A DNA stretch of 13,662 nt from Chloroflexota bacterium (GCA_005889285.1 VBFF01000036.1:1-13662), one strand, 5' to 3'. Numbered from the stretch's first letter, positions 1-7,057 are shown. Notes: generated by a model from the sequence alone, not told the origin. Program-made: numbers and translations.

Positions 1-398
1 GGAACCGTGTGGACGACGCCCAGGCCGCTCAGCGGGGAGCCCTCGCCCGTGATCGCCAGCCAGTGATCCTGGCTCGCCAACCGCTCGAGCGCCGCCTGAC
101 TGAAACGCTTGGTTCCGCGATGACTGAGCAGCACGAGGCCGTCATCCGTCTTGATTCGTGGTGGATAGTTCGCGAACTCAAACGCGGGAATCGCCCAGGC
201 GTCGATGCCCGCGCTCCGCAGCAGGTGCTGTCCGACGAGCGCGCCGTGGTAGCTGGTCCCGGTGCCGACGATGAAAATGCGCGACCGGTCCGATAACCGT
301 GCGACGGCGGATGCCGACGGTGGGTCATGGAGAAGACGCGCCAGCACGTCCGGTTGCGATTCGATGGTCGCTTCGAGAAACGCGCCGGCGGTGGTCAG
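1..398 (-). CDS. SIS-domain sugar-phosphate isomerase/binding protein (3' part cut off)
   Basis: Reading leftwards from about 398, an open frame runs off the window edge. After an amphipathic N-terminal helix (IESQPDVLARLL) it reads RIFIVGTGTSYHGALVGQHL, the glycine-rich first strand and helix of a SIS (sugar isomerase) fold. LVLLSHRGTKRFSQAAL follows, in the place of the SxSGxT phosphate-binding loop of GlmS-type isomerases. Proteins of this family bind phosphosugars; many are GlmS-like isomerase halves or GlmS-related deaminases. No glutaminase domain lies upstream, so this is not a full-length GlmS. The start is uncertain: there is no in-frame ATG, and the best candidate is CTG at 398-396, which overlaps the Nudix stop codon (CTGA) as elsewhere in this operon. 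Family assignment is fairly sure; substrate is unknown. The SHRGT loop differs from the usual SQSGET type. Confidence 0.78.
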   Translation of the reverse strand, partial: MTTAGAFLEATIESQPDVLARLLHDPPSASAVARLSDRSRIFIVGTGTSYHGALVGQHLLRSAGIDAWAIPAFEFANYPPRIKTDDGLVLLSHRGTKRFSQAALERLASQDHWLAITGEGSPLSGLGVVHTV

Positions 399-991
399 GC
401 GGCGTCTTCCCAGGCCTTGAGGAACTGGTAGACGATCCGCCCGGTGGCGCCCCAGATGACGTCGTCGCCGACTGTGTAGTAATGAATTCGGTACTGCTGC
501 TCGCCGACATTCCGCGTCTCGGTCGTGTGCACCTGCGGATCCAGCAGCTGGGCGACCGGGACCACCAGCAGACTCTTCACCTCGTCCGGCGCCAGCACAA
601 GGTTATCGACGCCGCCCTCGACCAGGCCGACCACGGGGGTGATGACAAAGCTGCTGACTGCGGTGAAGACGTCGTCCAGCTCGCCGAGCACCGTGACGCG
701 CGATGGTTCGAGGCCGATCTCCTCGTAGCTTTCGCGCAGCGCCGTCTCGACCGTCTCCACGTCTGAGTCCTCGCGCTGCCCACCAGGGAAGGAGATCTGG
801 CCTTTGTGAGTCAGAACCGTGTCCGTACGCCGCGTGAAGAGCACCTCGATATCGTGGCCGCGCGACACCAGGGGAATCAGCACGCCGGCCCGGATCAGCG
901 GTGGCGCCGTGTCGATAGTGCGCCGGACACGATGCTCGAGCACCTGGCGCAGCCGCTCGAGGCGGGTGCTGGCGGCGGTCGTCAGGTCCAT
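395..991 (-). CDS. Nudix hydrolase, CoA pyrophosphatase-like (NudL/Nudt7 type)
   Basis: This 198-aa protein starts at ATG 991. Residues 50-71 contain the extended UPF0035-type motif (LFTRR, then HKGQISFPGG), and a Nudix box follows with ALRESYEEIGL at residues 84-94 (R86, E87, E90, E91, G93). This combination is typical of Nudix enzymes that cleave coenzyme A or acyl-CoA to phosphopantetheine and 3',5'-ADP using Mg2+ or Mn2+. LDDVFTAVSSFVITPVVG (about residues 105-122) matches the region after the box in NudL-type proteins. A longer frame exists upstream, starting from TTG at 1201, but its first 70 residues lie over the zinc-ribbon gene and show no Nudix similarity, so the ATG is preferred. 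The start overlaps the upstream gene by 10 bp. The family is clear; CoA as the substrate is inferred from family motifs. Confidence 0.9.
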   Translation of the reverse strand: MDLTTAASTRLERLRQVLEHRVRRTIDTAPPLIRAGVLIPLVSRGHDIEVLFTRRTDTVLTHKGQISFPGGQREDSDVETVETALRESYEEIGLEPSRVTVLGELDDVFTAVSSFVITPVVGLVEGGVDNLVLAPDEVKSLLVVPVAQLLDPQVHTTETRNVGEQQYRIHYYTVGDDVIWGATGRIVYQFLKAWEDAA

Positions 992-1167
992 GCCTCGAAC
1001 GAGACCGGCACCTGGTGGCCGCAATGGGTGCACACCCAGACCTGGCCTCGGCGCGTCACCTCGCGCCCGTCGTCGAGCCGGACGGATTGGTCTGGCCCGT
1101 TGATCCGTTCCCAGCGCGGCATGTGCTTGCACTGATCGCAGGTCGGCGGCGGTGGGTTGGTCTTCAC
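982..1167 (-). CDS. Small zinc-ribbon protein, 61 aa
   Basis: This very short gene starts with GTG at 1167. It carries two cysteine pairs, C10-x2-C13 (CDQC) and C46-x2-C49 (CTHCGH), separated by about 32 residues; this is the spacing of a zinc ribbon with a beta-hairpin between the knuckles. Between them lie WERINGPDQSVRLDDGREV and GQVWVC, consistent with short strands. The start overlaps the acetyltransferase stop (GTGA), and the 3' end runs 10 bp into the Nudix gene. That placement, with intact paired cysteines, argues for a real translated gene. The function is not recognised; it could be a stand-alone zinc ribbon or an RNA/DNA-binding accessory. It is unlikely to be a shadow, because the Nudix similarity begins only at its own ATG. 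Confidence 0.72.
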   Translation of the reverse strand: MKTNPPPPTCDQCKHMPRWERINGPDQSVRLDDGREVTRRGQVWVCTHCGHQVPVSFEAWT

Positions 1168-1733
1168 TCGCTTCGATTATCCCCGCTGGCGCCAGAATCA
1201 AGCCGCCGGAGCACGCGTGCGGGATTTCCGCCGACGATGACCCCGGGGGGAATGTCGTCGAAGACGACGGCGTGGATGCCGACGACCGTGTCGCGCCCGA
1301 TCCGGACTCCGGGGAGGATCGAGACCTGTCCGCCGATCCAGACGTTGTCCTCGATCACCACCGGTTGGGCCCGGCCGGGGCGCCGGCGATCGACCGGCGA
1401 CTCGGAATAGGGGAGATGGTCCCGGAGCTCGCAGGAGCCCAGCACGCAATCCGCCCCGACCTCGACCCGCTCGGCGGCGACGATGGTGCAGCCATTCAGC
1501 CGCGCGTGGCGACCGATGCGGATGACCGCCTCCGGGCGGGTGGTGATGAGGCGATTGACCTCGGCGTGCGACCAGGCATTAACGTCAGCCCCGAACTCCA
1601 CTCGGCCGGGACCGGAAATCCGCAGCCGGCCATTCCCGAGGAGGCGCGGTCCGAGGTGGACGTTGTCGCGCCACCGATATGGCAGGGTGGTCACCCATCC
1701 GAGAGCGCGCGCGGCGACGTGCCTCCATGGCAT
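1164..1733 (-). CDS. Hexapeptide-repeat (LbH) acyltransferase
   Basis: The protein has 189 aa from ATG 1733 and contains left-handed beta-helix hexapeptide repeats. Examples are VIEDNVWIGGQVSILPGV and RIGRDTVVGIHAVVFDDIPP, ending in the family-typical GVIVGGNPARVLRRL. Such proteins form trimers and usually transfer an acetyl group from acetyl-CoA to a sugar or antibiotic hydroxyl or amine (maltose/galactoside O-acetyltransferase, WbbJ and related families). Earlier coils are visible in VEFGADVNAWSHAEVNRL and VEVGADCVLGSCELRDHL. The exact substrate cannot be read from the sequence. A longer version from TTG 1787 (207 aa) is open, but it would cover the inverted repeat at 1769-1781 and add a region without family character, so the ATG is preferred. 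It is the first gene of the leftward run and overlaps the zinc-ribbon start by 4 bp. Confidence 0.85.
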   Translation of the reverse strand: MPWRHVAARALGWVTTLPYRWRDNVHLGPRLLGNGRLRISGPGRVEFGADVNAWSHAEVNRLITTRPEAVIRIGRHARLNGCTIVAAERVEVGADCVLGSCELRDHLPYSESPVDRRRPGRAQPVVIEDNVWIGGQVSILPGVRIGRDTVVGIHAVVFDDIPPGVIVGGNPARVLRRLDSGASGDNRSE

Positions 1734-1768
1734 GGGATGCGCGCCTACTGGGCGAAGGACGGCGCTAG

Positions 1769-1781
1769 GATGACGGTCATC
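1769..1781. promoter_or_regulatory. Perfect 13-bp inverted repeat in divergent spacer (possible operator)
   Basis: GATGAC-G-GTCATC is a perfect dyad with 6-bp arms around one central base. It lies in the 77-bp spacer (1734-1810) between the leftward acetyltransferase operon and the rightward membrane-protein gene. It partly overlaps a weak -10-like TAGGAT (1766-1771) for the rightward gene. A dyad of this size in a divergent promoter is typical of a dimeric repressor site, but no regulator gene is adjacent and chance cannot be excluded. Confidence 0.35.
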
Positions 1782-1810
1782 GGCCAATCATCAGGGAAAG
1801 CGAGGTCACG

Positions 1811-2173
1811 ATGAAGGCGCTTGACGAGTCGAAACTTCGGCGACGCTATCGGAACGCCTACATCGCCCTCTACGTCATCGGCGGTTTGACGATCCTGCTC
1901 GGTCTCGTCGTCGCGTTGGGTCGGGTCCAGTTCCTGCCAGAGGTGTTCGCTGTGGAAGGCGCGATCCTGATCGTCTTCGGATATTTCACCATGCGCGGGT
2001 CGTTGCTGGCGCTGGGGGTCGCCACCGGACTGTACGCGATCGATGGAGTCCTGACCGTCGCCTCAGGCAGCTATCAAGGAATTGTCATTCGGCTGCTGAT
2101 CCTTTACTTCTTGGTCCAGGGCTTGGTGGCGTTGCGCGAGCTGAAGCGCCGCGAGAGCATGGGTACTAGCTAA
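1811..2173 (+). CDS. Small integral membrane protein, four predicted helices, 120 aa
   Basis: ATG 1811 is preceded by a short GAGG element at 1802-1805. A basic N-terminus (KLRRRYRN, residues 8-15) is followed by four hydrophobic stretches at roughly residues 16-37, 42-60, 63-83 and 90-110. The protein ends in a basic cytoplasmic-type tail (RELKRRES). The charge pattern suggests that both ends are in the cytoplasm. No catalytic motif or known family was recognised, so this is a hypothetical membrane protein. It is divergent from the acetyltransferase operon and lies 34 bp upstream of comM. comM seems to have its own promoter, so the two need not be functionally linked. Length, membrane character and start context support a real gene. 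Confidence 0.75.
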   Translation: MKALDESKLRRRYRNAYIALYVIGGLTILLGLVVALGRVQFLPEVFAVEGAILIVFGYFTMRGSLLALGVATGLYAIDGVLTVASGSYQGIVIRLLILYFLVQGLVALRELKRRESMGTS

Positions 2174-2193
2174 CGCAGATAGACAAACTAGTG

Positions 2194-2199
2194 TAATAT
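2194..2199 (+). promoter_or_regulatory. -10 box TAATAT next to comM start (leaderless promoter)
   Basis: TAATAT matches the sigma-70 -10 consensus closely and stands out in GC-rich surroundings. It ends 8 nt before the comM GTG at 2208, so transcription would start at or within a base or two of the start codon. No Shine-Dalgarno sequence lies between them. A good -35 at normal spacing is not visible. This -10-to-start geometry is the known pattern of leaderless genes in Deinococcus and Actinobacteria. Confidence 0.55.
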
Positions 2200-2207
2200 C
2201 GGCCCTG

Positions 2208-3713
2208 GTGCTCGCCAGGGCCCTCTCCGGGACGGTGTTCGGCCTCGATGGTGTCCGGGTTGAGGTGGAGGCGAACATCGCCGACGGCCTCCCCGGGTTC
2301 CACATCGTGGGACTCGGCGACCGCGCGCTTCAGGAAGCCCGCGAACGCGTAAAGATCGCGATCAACAACAGCGGCTTCGAGTTTCCCGGCCGTAAAGTGA
2401 CGATCAACCTCGCGCCGGCGCAGCTTCCCAAAGAGGGGAGTGGCTTCGACCTGGCGATGGCCGCGGCCATCGTCAACGCCTGCCAGGAGCGTGGCCTGCC
2501 GGGCGATGCCGCCTGGCTCGGCGAGCTCGCCCTGGATGGGACGCTCCGCGCCATCCGCGGCACGCTGGCGATCGTTGCCCACCTCGACCGCCTCGGGGTG
2601 CGACGCTTCTACGTGCCGACCGCCAATGTGGCGGAGGCGAAGATCGCCACGGGTGCGATGGTGGTGGGCGTCGACCATCTGCGACAGCTCAAAGCCCACT
2701 GGGAGTCGGGCGCGCCGCTGGAGGCATCGTCGGTCGCCCCGCCGCCATCCGCCAATCCACCTGCTCACGTCGATCTGGCCGATGTCCACGGTCAGCCCTA
2801 TGCCAAGCGGGCGCTGGAGGTCGCGGCCGCGGGCGCGCATCATCTCTTATTGGTCGGTCCACCGGGCACGGGCAAGACGCTCCTCGCCCGCGCGCTTCCG
2901 GGGATCCTGCCCCCACTCAGCCGGCGCGAGGCCGTCGAGGTGACCTCGATCGCGTCCTGTGTTGGCATGCTGCCCGCCGGCGCCGGTCTGCTCGAGGTCC
3001 CGCCGTTTCGCGCTCCCCACCACAGCATCTCGCCGGCAGCCCTGGTCGGCGGGGGCGGGGCGGCGCCACGGCCCGGGGAGGTCACTCGTGCTCACCGCGG
3101 GGTGTTGTTCATGGATGAGATCACGGAGTTCCGGCGGGACGCCCTGGAAGCGCTGCGCCAACCGCTCGAGGAGGGACGGTTGGCGGTGGCGCGTTCCCGC
3201 GGACATGCCGTGCTCCCAGCTCGCTTCATCCTGGTCGCCGCATCGAACCCATGTCCCTGTGGCTTCGCCGGCGACCCACGCCGGCTGTGCGAGTGCACGC
3301 CGCTGGAGCGTCAGCGCTATCGCGCCCGGCTCTCCGGCCCGATCCGGGACCGGATCGATCTGCAGGTGATGGTGCCGCGGCAGGCGGCCGGCGAGCTGCT
3401 GCGCAGCACCGCGGTCGCCGAGGCCAGCGCTGGGGTTCGCGAGCGAGTCATGGGCGCGCGTGCCCGCCAGCGGGAGCGCCGGCCGCAGGGCCCCTGGAAT
3501 GGCGCGCTGACGGGTCCGCAGCTCCGGCGGGACGCCGCGCTGGATGCCCCGAGCCAGGCGCTGCTGGAGACCGCCGCCGAGCGGCTGCAGCTCAGCGGAC
3601 GGGCGATTCATCGGGTCCAACGGGTTGCCCGCACCATCGCCGACCTGGAGGCGCAGAGCAACATCGAGCAGGCGCACGTGGCCGAGGCGCTGCAGTACCG
3701 CGAAAGTGGATGA
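2208..3713 (+). CDS. comM: ComM/YifB family AAA+ ATPase (Mg-chelatase-like)
   Basis: This 501-aa protein starts at GTG 2208, giving MLARALSGTVFGLDG, the conserved start of the family. An N-terminal ChlI-type domain (residues 1-165; GLPGFHIVGLGDRA, NSGFEFPGRKVTINLAPA) precedes the AAA+ module. That module has Walker A GPPGTGKT (217-224), Walker B VLFMDE (299-304), the family cysteine motif NPCPCG (347-352) and an arginine-finger region, SGPIRDRID (376-384). A C-terminal helical domain follows. In naturally competent bacteria ComM is a hexameric helicase that promotes branch migration when incoming DNA integrates. Length is normal. The stop overlaps the dprA start (ATGA), and the neighbouring competence gene supports the role. 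The dprA partner does not prove that this organism is naturally transformable. Confidence 0.95.
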   Translation: MLARALSGTVFGLDGVRVEVEANIADGLPGFHIVGLGDRALQEARERVKIAINNSGFEFPGRKVTINLAPAQLPKEGSGFDLAMAAAIVNACQERGLPGDAAWLGELALDGTLRAIRGTLAIVAHLDRLGVRRFYVPTANVAEAKIATGAMVVGVDHLRQLKAHWESGAPLEASSVAPPPSANPPAHVDLADVHGQPYAKRALEVAAAGAHHLLLVGPPGTGKTLLARALPGILPPLSRREAVEVTSIASCVGMLPAGAGLLEVPPFRAPHHSISPAALVGGGGAAPRPGEVTRAHRGVLFMDEITEFRRDALEALRQPLEEGRLAVARSRGHAVLPARFILVAASNPCPCGFAGDPRRLCECTPLERQRYRARLSGPIRDRIDLQVMVPRQAAGELLRSTAVAEASAGVRERVMGARARQRERRPQGPWNGALTGPQLRRDAALDAPSQALLETAAERLQLSGRAIHRVQRVARTIADLEAQSNIEQAHVAEALQYRESG

Positions 3714-4603
3714 AAGTCGTCTGGCTCGACGATCCCGACTATCCGGCGCGGCTCAAGCAAATCCATGACCCGCCGGCGCGGCTCTTCGTCAGGGGGCAAC
3801 TCCCATCTGAGCCGATGATCGCGATCGTCGGCTCGCGGCACGCGACCCCGTACGGTCGGCGTACCGCCCACCGGCTGGCTCGCGACCTGTCGGACGCCGG
3901 GGTGGTCGTGGTCAGCGGGCTGGCCCGTGGCATCGATGCCGCAGCCCACCGGGGCGCTCTGGAAGGGAGGAGTCCAACCATCGCGGTCATGGCAACAGGG
4001 CTGGACCGGATCTATCCACCCGAACATGCCGAGCTGGCTCAAGCGATCGCCGCGTCGGGGGCCGTCATCACCGAAGCCGAAAACGGGACGCTGCCGCTAC
4101 CGGGTCGGTTTCCGGTGCGCAATCGCATCATCAGCGGCCTCAGCCTCGGCGTCGTTGTCGTTGAGGCGGCGCAGCGAAGTGGCGCGCTGATCACGGCGCG
4201 CATGGCGGGCGAGCAAGGACGCGAGGTGTTCTGCGTCCCGGGGAGTATCGAGAACCCACTCGCGGTCGGCGGTCATCAGCTCATCAAAGACGGCGCAAAA
4301 CTGGTGCAAACCGTCGAGGATGTGCTGGAGGAATTTGCCGACCTCGCGCGCGCACGCGCGCGAGCGCAGGCGCGTGTACACGCGCACACGCGTGCGCGTA
4401 CGCGCGCGGATTCAGGACCGCAAGAACCTGAACTCTTTGCCGTTTGGGAATTGCTTGATTGGGTAGAACCGCGCCATCATGATGAATTGGCGGTCATGAT
4501 GAACCTTGACGTCAAGGAAGTGAGTCGGCGCTTGACATTGTTGGAAATGAACGGCTATATAATCGGCGACTGCGGAGCGGTGACCCGCTCTTCTCGAGCC
4601 TGA
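3710..4603 (+). CDS. dprA: DNA processing protein DprA
   Basis: DprA binds incoming single-stranded DNA and loads RecA during transformation. The 297-aa protein starts at ATG 3710, overlapping the comM stop. The frame is open further upstream but lies inside comM there. The Rossmann core shows IAIVGSRHATPYG (37-49), VVVVSGLARGIDAAAH (65-80), TGLDRIYPPEH (96-106), GRFPVRNRIISGLS (132-145), RSGALITARMA (156-166) and a PGSIENP segment near residue 180. A C-terminal winged-helix domain covers about residues 243-290. Between them, residues 213-235 are a low-complexity Ala/Arg/His/Thr linker encoded by an alternating purine-pyrimidine tract, not a usual DprA feature. The family is certain. topA starts 1 nt after the stop, so the two are probably coupled. 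Confidence 0.95.
   Translation: MKVVWLDDPDYPARLKQIHDPPARLFVRGQLPSEPMIAIVGSRHATPYGRRTAHRLARDLSDAGVVVVSGLARGIDAAAHRGALEGRSPTIAVMATGLDRIYPPEHAELAQAIAASGAVITEAENGTLPLPGRFPVRNRIISGLSLGVVVVEAAQRSGALITARMAGEQGREVFCVPGSIENPLAVGGHQLIKDGAKLVQTVEDVLEEFADLARARARAQARVHAHTRARTRADSGPQEPELFAVWELLDWVEPRHHDELAVMMNLDVKEVSRRLTLLEMNGYIIGDCGAVTRSSRA
4345..4408 (+). repeat. 64-bp alternating pyrimidine-purine tract (Z-DNA-prone) inside dprA
   Basis: From 4345 to 4408 every odd position is a pyrimidine and every even position a purine, except 4363 and 4369. The last 38 bp (4371-4408) are perfectly alternating, mostly CG, with CA/TG and TA steps. The tract contains the perfect palindromes CGCGTGTACACGCG (4371-4384) and GCGCGTACGCGC (4394-4405). 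It encodes the Ala/Arg-rich linker of DprA in frame, so it is tolerated as coding sequence. Alternating CG/CA runs are the classical Z-DNA-forming sequence, and they are also prone to slippage. Confidence 0.85.
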
Positions 4604-4604
4604 C

Positions 4605-6935
4605 ATGGCAAACCCACTGATCATCGTTGAATCCCCTGCGAAGGCCAAGACGCTTGGCCGGTTTCTTGGTGCCAAGTACGACATTCGCGCGTCGATGGGT
4701 CATGTGCGCGACCTGCCGAAGAGCACCCTGGGGATCGACATCGAGCATTCGTTCAAGCCGGAATACGTGACGATTCCGGGAAAGGAATCGACGATCAAGG
4801 ATTTGAAAGCCGCCGCCAAAGGCGCTTCTGAAATCCTCCTGGCATCCGACCCGGACCGCGAGGGCGAGGCGATCGCCTGGCATCTCGCGCACGTCCTCAA
4901 CCTGAAGGACCCACGCCGCATCGAGTTGCACGAGATCACGCCCACCGCTGTGGAAAAGGCGCTCAACGCGTTGCGTCCGATGAATCAGGATCTGGTCGAT
5001 GCGCAGCAAGCTCGCCGTGTGATCGACCGGCTCGTCGGCTACAAGCTGAGCCCCTTGCTCTGGAAGAAGATCCGAAAGGGCCTCAGTGCCGGCCGCGTTC
5101 AATCGGTCGCGGTCCGGTTGGTCTGCGAGCGGGAAGAGGAGATCGAGACGTTCGTTCCGGTCGAATCCTGGACGCTCGACGCGATGCTCTCCAAGATCGA
5201 TCTCCCGCAACGCATCTTCGCCGCCCGGCTGCACAGCAAGCAAGGCAGCGAGGACAAGCTCGAGCTGACCGAAGAAGGCCAGATCAATGAGATCGTCGCG
5301 CAACTCGATGGCGCCAGCTACAAGGTGCTGTCGATCGAGACCAAGGACAGCATGCGGAACGCGCCGCCGCCCTACAAGACCAGCACGCTCCAACAGGATG
5401 CCTCGAACCGGCTGCGGATGAAGCCGAACCGGACGATGAGCCTGGCGCAGCAGCTCTACGAAGGCGTCGAGCTGGGGAGCCAGGGACCGACGGGCCTGAT
5501 CACCTACATGCGTACTGATTCCTTCCGCATCTCGGACGATGCGAGCACGGCGGCGCGACGCTTCATCACTGACCAGTACGGCCCCACCTATGCTCGCCGT
5601 GACAAGGTGGAGTTCAAGGCGAAGGGCCCGGTGCAGGACGCCCACGAGGCGATCCGGCCGACCGACGTCGAACGCACGCCGGACTCCCTCCGCAACTATC
5701 TCACTCCCGACTTGCTCAGGCTGTATCGGCTGATCTGGCAGCGCTTCACCGCCAGCCAGATGACCCCAGCGCGTTTCGCGCAGACGCGCGTTGACATCGG
5801 CGCAGCCGACTACGTCTTCCGCGCGAACGGCTCGGTGCTGGTGTTCGACGGCTTCTATCGCGTCTGGGAGCGCGATAGCGACAACGACGAGGAGAAAGAG
5901 CTGCCGGCGCTCGCCGTCGACGAGGGCCTCAACCTGCGGGAGCTGAAGCCGGAGCAGCATTTCACGCAGCCGCCGCCGCGCTACACGGAGGCCTCCCTGA
6001 TCAAGGCGCTGGAAGAGCTGGGCGTCGGCCGGCCGAGCACCTTTGCCCCGACCGTCGAGGTCATCCAGACGCGCCATTACGTCAAGCAAGAGGAGCGCCG
6101 GCTGTCCCCAACCGAGCTTGGCAAGACCGTCAATGCGTGGCTCGTGGAGCATTTCCCGGACATCGTCGACGTCACCTTCACCGCCGGCATGGAGGAGGAG
6201 CTCGATGACGTCGAGGAAGGGCGGCGCAAGTGGGTGCCCATCGTCCGCGAGTTCTACGCGCCGTTCTCCAAGACACTGACCAAAGCCGAGGCCACGGCGC
6301 GTGTCAAGGTCCCCATGCGGGAAACCGGCGAGGACTGTCCCAAGTGCAAGCAAGAGGGACGCACTGGCCGTCTCGTCTACCGCATGAGCAAGCTCGGCGA
6401 GTTCGTCGGCTGCTCGCTGTATCCAGAGTGCGATTACATCCAGGGTCGCGAGGGCCAGGAGAAGGCGCCGCCGCCGGAGCCGACCGGCGAGATGTGCCCG
6501 AAATGCGGCAAGCCGCTGGTGACGCGCACTGGAAAGCGCGGTCCCTTCGTCGCCTGTTCCGGATATCCGAAGTGCCGTTACGTCAAGCGCGAGATCAACC
6601 CGGCCGACGTCGTCGAAGGCCGCGTCTGCCCCACCTGTGGCAAGCCGCTGCTCAACCGCAAGGGACGATTCGGCAGCTTCGTCGGCTGCTCCGGCTATCC
6701 CGACTGCCGCTACATCGAAGGTGGCACGCGCACCGTCGCACCTCCCGCAGCCAGCGAGCTACTGATGGACGATCCCTGCCCGCGTTGCGGAAAGCCGCAA
6801 GTGCTGCGCCAGGGACGGTACGGGGAGTTCAAGAGCTGCTCCGACTACCCGGCCTGCAAACCGGAGCGGGCCGCCCGGACCAGTGCCCGGCCGCGCGGCC
6901 CCCGCACCAAGAAGCCGACCGTTCCCGCGGCCTGA
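4605..6935 (+). CDS. topA: DNA topoisomerase I (type IA)
   Basis: TopA relaxes negative supercoils by cutting one strand through a 5'-phosphotyrosine link. The 776-aa protein starts at ATG 4605, one base after the dprA stop, and no Shine-Dalgarno is visible. The Toprim domain has the catalytic E9 (IIVESPAKAK) and the metal triad D82/D84/E86 in SDPDREGEA. The active-site tyrosine is Y301 in TGLITYMRTDS (296-306), with R303 nearby. The C-terminus carries four zinc ribbons, each with two CxxC-type or split cysteine pairs, at about residues 578-609, 631-657, 675-701 and 725-751. A basic tail (RPRGPRTKK) ends the protein. All key residues are present. It sits downstream of dprA, a common order in bacteria. 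Confidence 0.97.
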   Translation: MANPLIIVESPAKAKTLGRFLGAKYDIRASMGHVRDLPKSTLGIDIEHSFKPEYVTIPGKESTIKDLKAAAKGASEILLASDPDREGEAIAWHLAHVLNLKDPRRIELHEITPTAVEKALNALRPMNQDLVDAQQARRVIDRLVGYKLSPLLWKKIRKGLSAGRVQSVAVRLVCEREEEIETFVPVESWTLDAMLSKIDLPQRIFAARLHSKQGSEDKLELTEEGQINEIVAQLDGASYKVLSIETKDSMRNAPPPYKTSTLQQDASNRLRMKPNRTMSLAQQLYEGVELGSQGPTGLITYMRTDSFRISDDASTAARRFITDQYGPTYARRDKVEFKAKGPVQDAHEAIRPTDVERTPDSLRNYLTPDLLRLYRLIWQRFTASQMTPARFAQTRVDIGAADYVFRANGSVLVFDGFYRVWERDSDNDEEKELPALAVDEGLNLRELKPEQHFTQPPPRYTEASLIKALEELGVGRPSTFAPTVEVIQTRHYVKQEERRLSPTELGKTVNAWLVEHFPDIVDVTFTAGMEEELDDVEEGRRKWVPIVREFYAPFSKTLTKAEATARVKVPMRETGEDCPKCKQEGRTGRLVYRMSKLGEFVGCSLYPECDYIQGREGQEKAPPPEPTGEMCPKCGKPLVTRTGKRGPFVACSGYPKCRYVKREINPADVVEGRVCPTCGKPLLNRKGRFGSFVGCSGYPDCRYIEGGTRTVAPPAASELLMDDPCPRCGKPQVLRQGRYGEFKSCSDYPACKPERAARTSARPRGPRTKKPTVPAA

Positions 6936-6963
6936 CCCGGGTTTCAAACTCGCGCGCAGCGGC

Positions 6964-6969
6964 TATACT
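6964..6969 (+). promoter_or_regulatory. -10 box TATACT of the rpsB promoter
   Basis: TATACT is five of six bases from the sigma-70 consensus and lies in the 139-bp gap between topA and rpsB. A possible -35, TTTCAA (6942-6947), stands 16 bp upstream but is weak. Transcription would start near 6976 and give a leader of about 100 nt before rpsB. This would let the translation cluster be expressed independently of topA. Confidence 0.55.
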
Positions 6970-7022
6970 TTGGCGAGCAAATAAGCACGTCTCTCGACGG
7001 CCACGGGTTGCCTGAGCACAGG

Positions 7023-7048
7023 TCCGCCGGCCGGATGACGGAGGCGGA
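7023..7048 (+). promoter_or_regulatory. Inverted repeat in rpsB leader (possible S2 regulatory hairpin)
   Basis: TCCGCC (7023-7028) can pair with GGCGGA (7043-7048) across a 14-nt loop that itself contains a self-complementary CCGG. The hairpin ends 9 nt before the Shine-Dalgarno. In E. coli the rpsB leader is the target of feedback by S2, so a structured leader is expected, but no conserved S2-binding element was recognised. There is no U-tract, so it is not an intrinsic terminator. Confidence 0.25.
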
Positions 7049-7057
7049 AGTAGAAAC

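Noticed and set aside
3251..3709. Upstream extension of the dprA frame inside comM
   Set aside because: The extra 153 residues are an out-of-frame reading of the comM ATPase domain; DprA similarity begins at MKVVWLDDP.
4512..6353. 613-codon open frame antisense to topA and the dprA end
   Set aside because: It mirrors strong coding sequence of high-GC codon bias, has no recognisable domain, and overlaps two certain genes.
6936..6963. Possible terminator after topA
   Set aside because: Only a short ACCCGGGT palindrome is present, with no stable stem followed by a T-run.
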